Positions 17,507 through 26,122 are shown, numbered from the stretch's first letter. The stretch: DNA of 64,000 nucleotides from Methanocella_A sp963769045 (GCA_963769045.1 CAVYKK010000026.1:1-64000); one strand, 5' to 3'. Notes: generated by a model not told the origin, from the sequence alone. Program-made: numbers and translations.

Positions 17507-18400
17507 TTATTCTCCTCTGATCAGGGTGCCTTTGACATCCCCGCCTTTCAGGAACGTGGCCACGCTGCCCGGCCGTTCGGCATTGAACACGCAGGAGGGT
17601 ATTCCGGTCTCTGCCAGCTCCGCCAGCTCCATGACCTTGCCATACATGCCGCCGGTGACGTCCACACCGCCTGAACCAGACAGGGACTTTTTGACTTCAC
17701 CCAGGTTCGTTGGGGTTATATCGCGTATGATCTTATAGTCCTTTGCGCCCGCGTGGTCAACGCCCATGCGGACGCCTGTATAAACGCCGTCTACGTTCGT
17801 GCCGATGCCCACTCGTTCCGCACTTAGCGCTCTGGCCAGATAGACGACCAGTTGATCGCCCGACAAGACCTCGATCCCTTTCTTTTTATCTGTGACTACG
17901 TCTCCATGGAGGATTGGCACGATGCCATCCGCAAGCATTTGCTTGATTGGTCCCATGCACATGTAGTGAATTCGGCCATACCGCAGTACACACGATGATA
18001 GCGGGTGCACAGGGGCAGCGTAAACACCATTGTCATACAGCTCGTCGATGATCATGCCGCTTAAGGCACTGACGGCGTTGTGTGTGGGCATGATGCCACG
18101 GATGCTCTTTTCGTTCAGCCCCGTCTTCAGGCCGAACTCTTTTGCCTGGTGGTGGCCGAAGGAGCCGGCGCCGTGTATCAGAACGAGCCGCGAACCCATG
18201 CCTGCCTTGATCTCGGCCGCTATGCGTCTGATCTGTTCAGGCTTAGCAGTGGATGCCTGGTTTTTATCGGTCAGCACGCTGCCGCCGATCTTGAGGATGA
18301 CGACGCTCTTTCGAGCATCACTCTTTCGAACGTCACTCTTTCGAACGTCACTCTTTCGAACGTCACTCTTTCGAACGTCGCTCTTTCGAACGTCACTCAT
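17507..18400 (-). CDS. ipk: Isopentenyl phosphate kinase with a repetitive N-terminal extension
   Basis: 297 residues of the amino-acid-kinase fold. It phosphorylates isopentenyl phosphate to IPP in the archaeal modified mevalonate pathway. KIGGSVLTDK near residue 37 and IHGAGSFGHH near residues 74-83 (with the conserved His) match the family. Before the core are six SDVRK/SDARK pentapeptides encoded by a 15-base minisatellite. Homologues begin directly at the VVILKIGGS strand, so this is an added tail. The ATG overlaps the mvk stop (ATGA). Confidence 0.95.
   Translation of the reverse strand: MSDVRKSDVRKSDVRKSDVRKSDVRKSDARKSVVILKIGGSVLTDKNQASTAKPEQIRRIAAEIKAGMGSRLVLIHGAGSFGHHQAKEFGLKTGLNEKSIRGIMPTHNAVSALSGMIIDELYDNGVYAAPVHPLSSCVLRYGRIHYMCMGPIKQMLADGIVPILHGDVVTDKKKGIEVLSGDQLVVYLARALSAERVGIGTNVDGVYTGVRMGVDHAGAKDYKIIRDITPTNLGEVKKSLSGSGGVDVTGGMYGKVMELAELAETGIPSCVFNAERPGSVATFLKGGDVKGTLIRGE
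18308..18400. repeat. 15-base coding minisatellite in ipk
   Basis: Six copies of TCGAACGTCACTCTT (plus strand) with one or two substitutions, coding SDVRK on the minus strand. Copies nearest the start codon are most alike. Confidence 0.9.
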
Positions 18401-19293
18401 TCGCGCCGCACCCCCTCGGCGGTCGGCTTAGTGATGAAGCTGTCCCCGAAAGACCGGCCGATCGCGTTCGCGATGTCTTTGCACCTGCTCTGGTCACAGA
18501 TGGCCACCATGCAACCGCCGCCTCCGGCGCCCGTGATCTTGGCGCCATAGGCCCCGTGTGTCCTCGCAGCGTTGATTTGCAGCGACAGCTCGGGGATGTT
18601 CACGCCAATCGCGTCTAGCAGCCCCTGGTTGACGTTCATCAGTTCGCCGATGGACTTGTAATCGTTTTTGAGGACCAGCTCTTCGCCTCTCGCGGACATC
18701 TTCCCGATGCAGTCCATGATGTCGTCCATGATCTCCGGGTATTTTCCTTTTAGCGTCCTTACCCGGGACACCATGCGGGACGTGGACTTGGAGATGCCGG
18801 TATGGCCGACGACCACGCCGCAGGTGATCGGCGGCAGCTTCTTCTTGTCAGGCACGATCACAGTCCCGCCCATGGTCGATACGAATGTATCGGTAGGGCT
18901 GGCCGCCCCCTGTACCTCCAGCTCGGTCTGGTAGCCCATGAACGCGATCTCGTCCCTGGTCATGCCTGCCTGGTATTCCTCATTCAGCGCGGCGATAGTC
19001 GCGACTGTCACCGCAGCCGATGAGCCGAGGCCGGAAGCCACCGGTATCTTCGACGTCACCTTGATAGTAATATCATTGACGTCGTGCCGCATCTGAAACT
19101 TTTTTAGGGCCGTCTTGATGTACTGGTTCTTGTCGGGCTCGTCCTTGAACGCAGACTGGATGTGTATGCCCTGGCCGCGGGTGATCTCCACGGTCGTGCG
19201 CATGTCGATGGCGCAGGCCACGGCTTTCTTGCCGTAGACGACCGCATGCTCTCCGAATAAAAAGACCTTTCCGGGGGCTGAAAACCTGATCAT
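18397..19293 (-). CDS. mvk: Mevalonate kinase
   Basis: 298 residues of the GHMP kinase family, phosphorylating mevalonate in isoprenoid synthesis. SAPGKVFLFGEHAVVYGKKA at the N-terminus, PVASGLGSSAAVTVATIAAL near residue 88 (ATP loop) and KITGAGGGGCMVAI near residue 262 are the three conserved motifs. It is directly followed by ipk with a four-base overlap and preceded by the MEMO gene after three bases, so it lies inside a tight leftward operon. Confidence 0.95.
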   Translation of the reverse strand: MIRFSAPGKVFLFGEHAVVYGKKAVACAIDMRTTVEITRGQGIHIQSAFKDEPDKNQYIKTALKKFQMRHDVNDITIKVTSKIPVASGLGSSAAVTVATIAALNEEYQAGMTRDEIAFMGYQTELEVQGAASPTDTFVSTMGGTVIVPDKKKLPPITCGVVVGHTGISKSTSRMVSRVRTLKGKYPEIMDDIMDCIGKMSARGEELVLKNDYKSIGELMNVNQGLLDAIGVNIPELSLQINAARTHGAYGAKITGAGGGGCMVAICDQSRCKDIANAIGRSFGDSFITKPTAEGVRRE

Positions 19294-19296
19294 TGC

Positions 19297-20085
19297 CTAT
19301 ACGACCGCGATGCCCGCGTACCCCACTACCTGCCGATCACCGGTCACATCGCCGCTGGTAGCGTACTTCAAAAGTTCGCTCTTTTTGGCCCCTCGAGCGA
19401 CACACGTCATGATCATCGCCGATATCGGCCCGTAACCGCAGCATGTGGCATCCATCCTGTAGATGTCATCGTAAAAGCCGGGTACATCGAGGCGCTCGAT
19501 ATCCTTGATGAGCACGGTGTCCTTCTTCTTCGCCACAGCTACGTCCTCGTAGTGCGTGAAATCGCTGGACGCCACGATGACAACACTTTTGTCGTACCCT
19601 TCAAGGACCCTGATGAGCTCTGCAGCGACCTCTTTGACCGTATCGTAGTCCTGCATGCCGATGGCAATGGGGACGATCTTAAAGTCGCTGAAAAAGTACT
19701 GCAAAAAGGGTATCTGGACCTCGATTGAGTGCTCGCTGCGATGCGCGGCCTCGTCGTGATCGATGATACCGTCCAGCCGTTTGACCAGATCAGTGTCTAC
19801 GTCAACCACGCCAAGGGGCGTGTTCCAGCTTTCGCCGGAGACGGCGACCGCGGAGCCTGACATGTAATGGTTGGGCCCGAGCAGGACGAACGTCTGCGCA
19901 CCCTCAATGGACGCGTAGACGTCGGCAGCGACGGCGCCGGAATAGATGTAGCCTGCATGGGGCACGACGACCCCGCACGCTTTGATCTTCCCCTTCGCCT
20001 GCTTCGGCGCGAGCTGGCCGATAAGACGGCGCAACTCGCCCTCCGTGCCCGGGTAGAACTGCCCCGCGACAGCCGGTCTTCTCAT
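19297..20085 (-). CDS. MEMO1 family protein
   Basis: 262 residues. MRRPAVAGQFYPG at the start, VVPHAGYIYSG near residue 41, LLGPNHY near 68, SEHSIEVQIPFLQ near 117 and SSDFTHYE near 178 are conserved in MEMO/AmmeMemoRadiSam proteins, which have a dioxygenase-like metal site. The archaeal role is unsettled. Its place between rps2 and mvk is a common archaeal arrangement, here with 3-12 base gaps. Confidence 0.92.
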   Translation of the reverse strand: MRRPAVAGQFYPGTEGELRRLIGQLAPKQAKGKIKACGVVVPHAGYIYSGAVAADVYASIEGAQTFVLLGPNHYMSGSAVAVSGESWNTPLGVVDVDTDLVKRLDGIIDHDEAAHRSEHSIEVQIPFLQYFFSDFKIVPIAIGMQDYDTVKEVAAELIRVLEGYDKSVVIVASSDFTHYEDVAVAKKKDTVLIKDIERLDVPGFYDDIYRMDATCCGYGPISAMIMTCVARGAKKSELLKYATSGDVTGDRQVVGYAGIAVV

Positions 20086-20097
20086 AGTGATCCGATA

Positions 20098-20724
20098 TTA
20101 TATCTCCGACTCGAAATCATTTACGGTGTAGCTGAAGCCCTGCTCGCCACGCTCTTTGATGACTTCGCGGGCCAGCAGCCAGTAGACCAGTGCCAGCGCC
20201 TTGCGGCCCTTGTTGTTGGTCGGTATCACGAGATCAATGTTCTGCGTCATGTTGTTGGTGTCGCACATGGCGACGACCGGGACGCCGATGTTGATCGCTT
20301 CGGATACTGCCTGTGCATCGCCGATGGGGTCGGTGACGACCACTACGTCAGGTTCCGCGAAGAACATGTACGCGGGATTCGTCAGGCTGCCGGGGATAAA
20401 CCGGCCGACGATTTCCTTCGAGCCGATGGCCTTGGCGAACATCTCCGCCGGGTGCTGGCCGTACTGCCTGGCGCAGACCACGAGGATGTTAGCCGGGTCG
20501 TACCTGGACAGGAACTTGGCCGATGCCCTTATCCGCTCGTCGGTGCTCTGGACGTCTAATACGTACAGGCCGTCGCTCCGGACGCGGTAGATGAACTTCT
20601 TCATGTCCTCAGTCTTTTGCTGCGTACCGATGTGCACGCCTGCAGCAAGGTACTCATCCATCGGTATCAATGACTGGTAATTCTCATCTCGGATTTCTCT
20701 TACATTTTCAGCAGATTCTGCCAT
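20098..20724 (-). CDS. rps2: Small ribosomal subunit protein uS2
   Basis: 208 residues from ATG 20724 (MAESAENVREIRDENYQSLI); ten more in-frame residues upstream start at a weak codon and are probably untranslated. AAGVHIGTQQKTEDMKKFIY, RPAE-type QHPAEMFAKAIGSKEIVGRF and DPIGDAQAVSEAINIGVPVV are typical of archaeal uS2. It lies in the eno-rps2-memo-mvk order usual for Euryarchaeota. Confidence 0.95.
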   Translation of the reverse strand: MAESAENVREIRDENYQSLIPMDEYLAAGVHIGTQQKTEDMKKFIYRVRSDGLYVLDVQSTDERIRASAKFLSRYDPANILVVCARQYGQHPAEMFAKAIGSKEIVGRFIPGSLTNPAYMFFAEPDVVVVTDPIGDAQAVSEAINIGVPVVAMCDTNNMTQNIDLVIPTNNKGRKALALVYWLLAREVIKERGEQGFSYTVNDFESEI

Positions 20725-20805
20725 TTTTGTATCTCCTTTGTCAATATTTATCAATATTTTATCAATGTCTATTCATTGTATGATAGTAATACGGGATAGC
20801 CTACG

Positions 20806-20829
20806 GTAGGCTTTCTATCGAAAGCCTAC
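20806..20829 (-). terminator. Stem-loop at the enolase stop codon
   Basis: GTAGGCTTTC and GAAAGCCTAC form a perfect ten-pair stem with a four-base loop, overlapping the eno stop. No long U run follows, so it may be a transcript-end or attenuation structure rather than a classic terminator. Confidence 0.5.
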
Positions 20830-22040
20830 AAAGGGCTTTCCGCCATCCTGTCGCTCCCGATCTCCTCTCCGATGCGGATCAGCTCGTTCAGCTTCGCGAT
20901 ACGCTCTCCGCCCACGACGCCGGTCTTGAGCAGTTCGCAGCCGAAGGCAACCGCAAGATGTGCGATAGTGAAGTCGGTCGTTTCGCCGCTCCTGTGCGAC
21001 ATTACGCAGGAGTAGCCGTAGTTTTTAGCCAGGCTTATAGCGTGGAATGTGTCGGTGACCGTGCCGATCTGGTTGGGCTTGATCAGTACGGCGTTCGCCG
21101 AGACTTCCTCGATTCCCTGCTCGATGCGGGATACGTTGGTGACGAACAGGTCGTCGCCGCAGACGATACAGCGGTCGCCTACCATGTCGGTCAGTTTCGC
21201 GAACCCTTCGAAATCGTTCTCCTGCAACGGGTCCTCGACATAGTAGAGGTTGTACTTGTCTACCAGGCTGGCAATGTAGTCGATCTGCTCTTCGGGAGTG
21301 CGCTGTGCGTCTTTATAGACGTACTTGTTGCCATCCCAGAGTTCCGACGCCGCGACGTCCAGCCCGAAGCGTATCTCGAATTCCACCTCGTCCGAGACCT
21401 CTTTCACCGCCTGGTTCACGATCTCGAAAGCCTGAGCGTCCTTGATCTGCGGTGCCCAGCCGCCCTCGTCGCCTTTGCCGCAGACGATGCCGTTGTCGGT
21501 CAGGATTTTCTTGACACGCTTATGGACCAGTGTGTTGGCGAGGACTGCCTCGTCGATGGTCGGGGCGCCTATCGACGTCACCAGGAACTCCTGGATGTCC
21601 GTGGCCCCCTTCGCATGCGCGCCGCCGCCGATCACGTTGCCCAGCGGATAAGGCATCGTGGAGAACGGCCCGCCGAGATACCGGTATAGCGGCATCTTGA
21701 ACGCTTCGGCCGCCGCCCAGGCCGTAGCCATGGATAAGGCGACCGCGGTGTTGCCTCCGATGTTACTGAAGTTGTCCGTGCCGTCGATCTCGTAGAGCAG
21801 CGCATCGATCTCTTCCTGGTCAGTCGCATTCTCTCCGACAAGCTGGTCCCTGATCTCCATTTCTACCCGGGAAATGGCGTCATCTACTGGTATTACGACA
21901 GCCTCATAGGTACCGGTCGATGCCCCGGCCGGCGCCGCAGCGCGGCCGAAGCAGCCGTCGTCGAGGTAGACGTCGACTTCAATCGTCGGGTTGCCCCGGC
22001 TGTCGAATATTTTCCGTGCCAGAATGTCTTCGATGATCAT
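20826..22040 (-). CDS. eno: Enolase
   Basis: 404 residues, somewhat shorter than the usual about 430. It converts 2-phosphoglycerate to phosphoenolpyruvate in glycolysis/gluconeogenesis. ARKIFDSRGNPTIEVDVYL, the acid-rich GGWAPQ loop, the metal ligands in YYVEDPLQENDFEGF and CGDDLFVTN, and the signature VLIKPNQIGTVTDT followed by VMSHRSGETTD are all present. It sits between rpoK and rps2. Confidence 0.95.
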   Translation of the reverse strand: MIIEDILARKIFDSRGNPTIEVDVYLDDGCFGRAAAPAGASTGTYEAVVIPVDDAISRVEMEIRDQLVGENATDQEEIDALLYEIDGTDNFSNIGGNTAVALSMATAWAAAEAFKMPLYRYLGGPFSTMPYPLGNVIGGGAHAKGATDIQEFLVTSIGAPTIDEAVLANTLVHKRVKKILTDNGIVCGKGDEGGWAPQIKDAQAFEIVNQAVKEVSDEVEFEIRFGLDVAASELWDGNKYVYKDAQRTPEEQIDYIASLVDKYNLYYVEDPLQENDFEGFAKLTDMVGDRCIVCGDDLFVTNVSRIEQGIEEVSANAVLIKPNQIGTVTDTFHAISLAKNYGYSCVMSHRSGETTDFTIAHLAVAFGCELLKTGVVGGERIAKLNELIRIGEEIGSDRMAESPL

Positions 22041-22085
22041 AATATCTCTCCCGATGAAACGTCATGCCCGGACTACAAATAAATA

Positions 22086-22322
22086 TCAGGAAGACGTGGC
22101 GGCCTCGCGCCTTGCGGACTTGTTAATCTTACGCACTGTAATGGGTATGAGCCCCTGCTCGAGCTCGGCCAGGGCCACGTCAATCGGCTCCACGGTCTTT
22201 ACGTCTTTTGCGAGCACCGGTGCGCCCATGGAAATTTGCAGCGCCCTTGCGCCTACTATGCGAGCGCGCTCGTAACGAGTATATAGATCTTTAACCCTTT
22301 TGCTGGTTGCGTTAATTTTCAA
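22086..22322 (-). CDS. rpoK: DNA-directed RNA polymerase subunit K (Rpo6)
   Basis: 78 residues starting at TTG 22322 (MKINATSKRVKDLYTRYERA). TRYERARIVGARALQISMGA is the conserved core shared with eukaryotic RPB6 and bacterial omega, which stabilise the largest polymerase subunits. ITVRKINKS closes the fold. It lies between tRNA-Pro and eno. Confidence 0.93.
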   Translation of the reverse strand: MKINATSKRVKDLYTRYERARIVGARALQISMGAPVLAKDVKTVEPIDVALAELEQGLIPITVRKINKSARREAATSS

Positions 22323-22517
22323 CGAAGATGCCCCCTTCGATGGCTTAGACTGGTTAGTGGATAGTGTGAACTATACGTGAAAAATTTTTATCGCACGTAC
22401 AATAGACGTAAACATCCTGTCTGTAAATCCTGCCCTGGATTTTCCCCGGGAATCCCCCCGGGAGGTTACGACACAGCGCTTCATGCTTATCAGCATCGCG
22501 CTGCGAATAAAGATAGA
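22323..22517. other. Intergenic hairpins between tRNA-Pro and rpoK
   Basis: Two strong stem-loops lie here: CAGCGC..CATGCT with AGCAT.GCGCTG (22474-22503), and two CCCGGG sites spaced by six bases (22445-22462). The first directly follows the leftward tRNA and could end its transcript. A TATA-like stretch for rpoK lies at about 22380-22390. Confidence 0.4.
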
Positions 22518-22595
22518 TGGTGGGATCGCTGAGATTTGAACTCAGGTTTCCGCGTCCCGAACGCGAAAGGATGGACCAGGCTACCCCACGATCCC
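22518..22595 (-). tRNA. tRNA-Pro (CGG), CCA encoded
   Basis: GGGATCG pairs with CGATCCC. The anticodon loop TTCGGGA gives CGG on a stem of four Watson-Crick pairs plus one wobble (CGCG/CGCG core). The T arm is CTGAG-TTCAAAT-CTCAG. A73 is followed by an encoded CCA. It sits between rpoN and rpoK in the same direction. Confidence 0.93.
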
Positions 22596-22609
22596 ATTCA
22601 TATCTTTAT

Positions 22610-22825
22610 TTATTGGTACGGTGCCAGGACATCGACGAGCTCGACGTGGGACAGCAGCATGCGTCTGCAGCAATACCGCTCAACGCCCAGATCGTCGAGA
22701 ATGTCTCCGACCTTTAGCACTTCACCCTTCTGCAGGTTCTTTTTTCTCTCCTCGACGCGGGACTTGTATTCTTCCCACACCTCGGAAACGACCATGCCGC
22801 AGGTGAAACATCTTACTGGTATCAT
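22610..22825 (-). CDS. rpoN: DNA-directed RNA polymerase subunit N (Rpo10)
   Basis: 71 residues. MIPVRCFTCG and RYCCRRMLLSHVEL supply the CX2C...CC zinc-binding atypical knot of archaeal RpoN/eukaryotic RPB10, part of the polymerase assembly platform. It lies in the rpl18e-rpl13-rps9-rpoN order. Confidence 0.95.
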   Translation of the reverse strand: MIPVRCFTCGMVVSEVWEEYKSRVEERKKNLQKGEVLKVGDILDDLGVERYCCRRMLLSHVELVDVLAPYQ

Positions 22826-22870
22826 TGATGATTGTCTCCAATTAAAATCGGGGGTTGACCCCCGAAGTGT

Positions 22871-23281
22871 TTAACGGTACGACTTCTGGAACTTGGCTCT
22901 TGCGCCAGATCCGCCGTACTTCTTGGACTCCTTCACCCTCACGTCGTTGACGAGAAGGTTCCGGTCGTGTGCCAGGTACGCGTCGCGCAGTGCGACGTCG
23001 TTGGTCCAGTTGACGATGCCCCTTGCGATAGCACAGCGGGCGGCCTCTGCCTGTCCCATCATGCCTCCGCCGCGGACGTCAACGTCGATGTCGAGGCTCT
23101 TCGAGACCCCGGCGCCGGCGATGAGCAGCGGCTCGGATATCTTGAGCCGGACGAGCTCCGGCTGGATGATATCGACAGGGGTCTTGTTGACCCGGATGAT
23201 GCCGGTGCCTTTCCTTACGGTGGCCCTGGCGGTCGCGGTCTTTCTCTTGCCGCTCGTGGTTAAGACTTTCGTAGCTGCCAT
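22871..23281 (-). CDS. rps9: Small ribosomal subunit protein uS9
   Basis: 136 residues from ATG 23281 (MAATKVLTTSGKRKTATARA). GKRKTATARATVRKGTG and the C-terminal KKYGGSGARAKFQKSYR tail, which reaches the decoding site tRNA, are diagnostic. The in-frame sequence upstream overlaps the end of rpl13 and is not used. Confidence 0.95.
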   Translation of the reverse strand: MAATKVLTTSGKRKTATARATVRKGTGIIRVNKTPVDIIQPELVRLKISEPLLIAGAGVSKSLDIDVDVRGGGMMGQAEAARCAIARGIVNWTNDVALRDAYLAHDRNLLVNDVRVKESKKYGGSGARAKFQKSYR

Positions 23282-23291
23282 GTTTTCACCT

Positions 23292-23711
23292 TCAGAACTT
23301 TGATCCAAGCAGCTTTGACAGTTCGCCGAGCTTCATGTATTTGTATGAGCTCAGGCGGTTCACGCTTGCCTGCTCCAACGTTATGGCCTGCTGGCCTTCG
23401 AGCTCAGCGGGCGTCCCGATGTAAACCGTCATGCGTGCCATCGCGTCCTTGCCCCTCTGTGTCTTATAGGGAAGCATGCCACGGATGGTCCTCTTGATGA
23501 TTGCGTCCGGCCTCTTCGGGTAGAACGGCCCGTGTTCCTTGCTACCGCGGACGTACGCTTCCTGGTACTCGCGGAAGGTGGTGGACTTCGAGCCTGATAA
23601 GATCGCCTTTTCGGCGTTGATGATAATGATTTCGTCGCCCTGCAGCAGCTTTTTGGCCACGAGGCTGGCGAGCCTGCCGACAATCAGTCCGTCTGCGTTG
23701 ATTAAAACCAT
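23292..23711 (-). CDS. rpl13: Large ribosomal subunit protein uL13
   Basis: 139 residues. DGLIVGRLASLVAKKLLQGD at the start and RTIRGMLPYKTQRGKDAMAR in the middle are the archaeal/eukaryotic uL13 signatures. It is followed ten bases later by rps9. Confidence 0.95.
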   Translation of the reverse strand: MVLINADGLIVGRLASLVAKKLLQGDEIIIINAEKAILSGSKSTTFREYQEAYVRGSKEHGPFYPKRPDAIIKRTIRGMLPYKTQRGKDAMARMTVYIGTPAELEGQQAITLEQASVNRLSSYKYMKLGELSKLLGSKF

Positions 23712-23723
23712 GCTTGATCCTCC

Positions 23724-24086
23724 TTACTTCAGAATGCGGACTCCCTTGCCCGTGGGGTTTGTCTGCATGAGCTGCTCGATGGACAGGCACTTGCCCTGTG
23801 CGGTTGCGATGAGCTGCTCTGCGGTCATGCTAAAATTGAGCGCTGCGACCGTGACCGGGTGATCAATGTTCCCGGTACCGAGCACCTTGCCAGGGACGAT
23901 GACGGTTTCGTTGTCCTTGCTGTAGCGGCTGATCTTGCTGAGGTTGATCTCCGCATAGTGCTTGGTCGGCTTGTCGAGCCTCGAAGCGATGTCCCGCCAG
24001 ATGCCTACGTTCTGCTCCCTGGACTTCGCCTTGAGATCGTCGATGAGCTTCAATAATCTTGGGTTGGTCTTTTTGGTATTCTTCAT
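23724..24086 (-). CDS. rpl18e: Large ribosomal subunit protein eL18
   Basis: 120 residues from ATG 24086 (MKNTKKTNPRLLKLIDDLKA), preceded by GGAGGTAACTCA. WRDIASRLDKPTKHYAEINL and VPGKVLGTGNIDHPVTVAAL are typical of archaeal L18e. It is the first gene of the leftward block. The rps13-rps4-rps11-rpoD genes often found just upstream are absent here. Confidence 0.95.
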   Translation of the reverse strand: MKNTKKTNPRLLKLIDDLKAKSREQNVGIWRDIASRLDKPTKHYAEINLSKISRYSKDNETVIVPGKVLGTGNIDHPVTVAALNFSMTAEQLIATAQGKCLSIEQLMQTNPTGKGVRILK

Positions 24087-24132
24087 TGAGTTACCTCCGT
24101 AAGGCCTCTGACGGCCTGACTCACGCGTCTTT

Positions 24133-24153
24133 ACGACGTATATAGTACGTCGT
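24133..24153. promoter_or_regulatory. Palindrome containing a TATA-like box upstream of rpl18e
   Basis: ACGACGTA-TATAG-TACGTCGT is a perfect eight-pair palindrome 47-67 bases upstream of the rpl18e start. Read leftward it contains CTATATA, so a protein bound here would cover the likely promoter. Confidence 0.5.
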
Positions 24154-24300
24154 CTTTGACGGGCCATTGCCCGACGCGTTCGGATCTTAGTCCATGCGCC
24201 GGATAGAACAGTGTCCTATCCTACGGTAATGTCGCTATCGATGTGACGATGCGAATCTCTTAATGCAATCCGAGCATATGAAGTTTTCGGTTTCCGGCAT

Positions 24301-24404
24301 CGGACACGGAGGGCACAAAGGGCCACAAAGGGGCACAGTAGAAGATTGCTACAGGCTTGCATCCTTCGTGCCCTTAGTGCCCTTTGTGCCCTCCGTGTCC
24401 AATG
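24301..24404. repeat. Long palindrome E (GGCACAAAGG type)
   Basis: The left arm (24301-24336, GGACACGGAGGGCACAAAGG...) and right arm (24369-24404) are inverted copies built of about 9-base CACAAAGGG-like words, around a loop of about 32 bases. The right arm encodes the last 16 residues of the MscS protein. Confidence 0.85.
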
Positions 24405-25191
24405 CATAGAACTGGCTGATGATGTCGATAACCCGGGACCTCGCCTCGTCGGACTCGCGCGGGTCCGATATCCAGAAGTGCAGCTCGTACTGGATATCAT
24501 CCTTGCTGATGCCCATTTTGTAGAGCTCGTCCCCCCGGTCGATCATGAAGCCGGGTATGGAAGGAGCATGAGCTTTGATTGCTTCGGCCAGGCCGGAGAG
24601 GCTGATGTCCCTCGGCATGGTGAAGGGCACTTTGATAAGGTAATGTTTAGTCCGGGTATAATTAGTAATCGACGTAGTCAGGAACGTGGAATTGGGGATG
24701 GTGATGTCCAGGCCGTTGAGGCCGCGCATGGTGGTGGCCCGGATGCTGATGCCCTGTACCACACCGGTACTGTCTCCCACCTTGATCAGGTCGCCTTTGA
24801 GAAACGGCTTCTCGATGTAGACAACAGCGCCTCCGAGCAGGTTCGAGATGAGCAGCTGGGAGCCCAGGACGATCACGGCGCTGAGTATACCCAGGCTCAG
24901 GATGAGCGGGTAAAGCTGGATGTCGAAAACTGCCAGCACGCACACGAAGGCTATGATGAAGACTCCATAAGTCATCAGCGTTACGATCATTCGTGTCGTC
25001 TGCGGGGGCAGGTGATAATTTTTTCCTGCTTCAACTATCAGGCCTTTGAACACCCTCATTAGAATATATGCAATGACCAGTATGGCTACCGCTATCAATA
25101 TCCGGTGCCAGTTAGCGTAGAAAAAGCTGGCGAGGTCCAGGGCTGCCCGTGTGGTCGCATCTGCAGGGTTCGCCGACTGAAACATGAACAT
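24349..25191 (-). CDS. MscS-family mechanosensitive channel
   Basis: 280 residues with three N-terminal membrane helices (about 25-50, 70-95, 97-130). The pore-lining helix and beta domain carry GSQLLISNLLGGAVVYIEKP, FLKGDLIKVGD and TTMRGLNGLDITIPNS, as in MscS/YnaI channels that release solutes on osmotic downshift. The last residues (DTEGTKGTKGTKDASL) come from palindrome E and are not part of the family. The normal end is probably near ISQFYAL. Confidence 0.9.
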   Translation of the reverse strand: MFMFQSANPADATTRAALDLASFFYANWHRILIAVAILVIAYILMRVFKGLIVEAGKNYHLPPQTTRMIVTLMTYGVFIIAFVCVLAVFDIQLYPLILSLGILSAVIVLGSQLLISNLLGGAVVYIEKPFLKGDLIKVGDSTGVVQGISIRATTMRGLNGLDITIPNSTFLTTSITNYTRTKHYLIKVPFTMPRDISLSGLAEAIKAHAPSIPGFMIDRGDELYKMGISKDDIQYELHFWISDPRESDEARSRVIDIISQFYALDTEGTKGTKGTKDASL

Positions 25192-25206
25192 GATCTCCCG
25201 GGGATT

Positions 25207-25845
25207 TTAGTTAAAATAATAGAAGGGCGTACCAAGGCTGCCTGACGTACCGAGGCCGCCATTGACGCCGACCCCGAGGTATCCCAGGCCCAGGCCGAGC
25301 GGATAGCCGAAGCCGCTGATGGGCATCGTGTCACTCTCGGTCGTCAGCGTAAAGCGGACGCTTTCGGCATACTTAATATCGGCTCTGTCAGTGGTCAGCG
25401 ACGGGAAGCTGACGCCCAGCGACCCTACGCCAAACCCCGGGAAGGCGATCGCGGAATTCTCCAGGCTGGCCTCGTACGCCAGATCTTTCGCGTAGGCTGT
25501 CGTTGACGCGTCGTGGGTGGCCGTCGGCCAGCCGAAGTTCACGCCCAGCGCGATGCCGCTCAGGTCCGACCCGAAATAGCCGTAATTGCTCGGGGTGGTC
25601 GGTGTCGAAACCGACGACGCGCTGATGACCCCGTATCGCGACGTTATGTCCGACAGGCCGTCAATCCCTTCGTTGCTCATCGTGTATGCTCCCCCGGGCA
25701 CGCCCGGATCGCCACTGCCGCCGAGCCCCATTGTCATGGGATAGCCGTACATGTTCACGCTCGCGACACTGCTCGCGCCCGCTGGCATGACGCAGGCCAT
25801 GACCAGCAAAAGGGCACACGCAAGACAGAACGTATACCTGAGCAT
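25207..25845 (-). CDS. Exported FP-repeat protein 1
   Basis: About 212 residues from ATG 25845 (MLRYTFCLACALLLVMACVM, then PAGASS cleavage). Other in-frame ATGs lie up to 36 bases upstream. After a Gly-rich segment, NFGWPTATHDASTTAYAKDL continuing to ENSAIAFPGF matches the about 38-residue unit of the 30-31 kb proteins, and VSFPSLTTDRADIKYAESV is a weaker second unit. It ends in Gly/Tyr/Leu-rich sequence. No known domain. It lies 15 bases upstream of the MscS gene in the same direction. Confidence 0.7.
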   Translation of the reverse strand: MLRYTFCLACALLLVMACVMPAGASSVASVNMYGYPMTMGLGGSGDPGVPGGAYTMSNEGIDGLSDITSRYGVISASSVSTPTTPSNYGYFGSDLSGIALGVNFGWPTATHDASTTAYAKDLAYEASLENSAIAFPGFGVGSLGVSFPSLTTDRADIKYAESVRFTLTTESDTMPISGFGYPLGLGLGYLGVGVNGGLGTSGSLGTPFYYFN

Positions 25846-26097
25846 ACAACACCCGTTCAACATCATGATCAGGTATACCACGCTGATTAAATAAATTACC
25901 AGCTGTATTAACGCTCATGGGCTTTTAATAGTATAAAAAGGGCATATTATGCCATAAAAATAAAAACTAAGGCATTTTAACGGTGTTTATACCACCGGAT
26001 AGGCACCTGCCGCATGTGTGTAAATGCCCTGTCCGGATAGTTATCTGGCGATAATGTTGTGATAAAAACATCTTTAAAAAGCAAAAAAGGACTTATA

Positions 26098-26122
26098 ACG
26101 GACTGGATGTATTCCAGTCCGT
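26098..26122 (-). terminator. Terminator of the 26.2-27.0 kb gene
   Basis: ACGGACTGGA-TGTAT-TCCAGTCCGT is a perfect ten-pair stem. On the minus strand it is followed by CCTTTTTTGCTTTTT. It lies 45 bases after the stop. Confidence 0.8.

Noticed and set aside
24346..25062. 238-codon rightward frame across the MscS gene
   Set aside because: Antisense to a recognisable channel and extended by the palindrome repeat; no ribosome-binding site.
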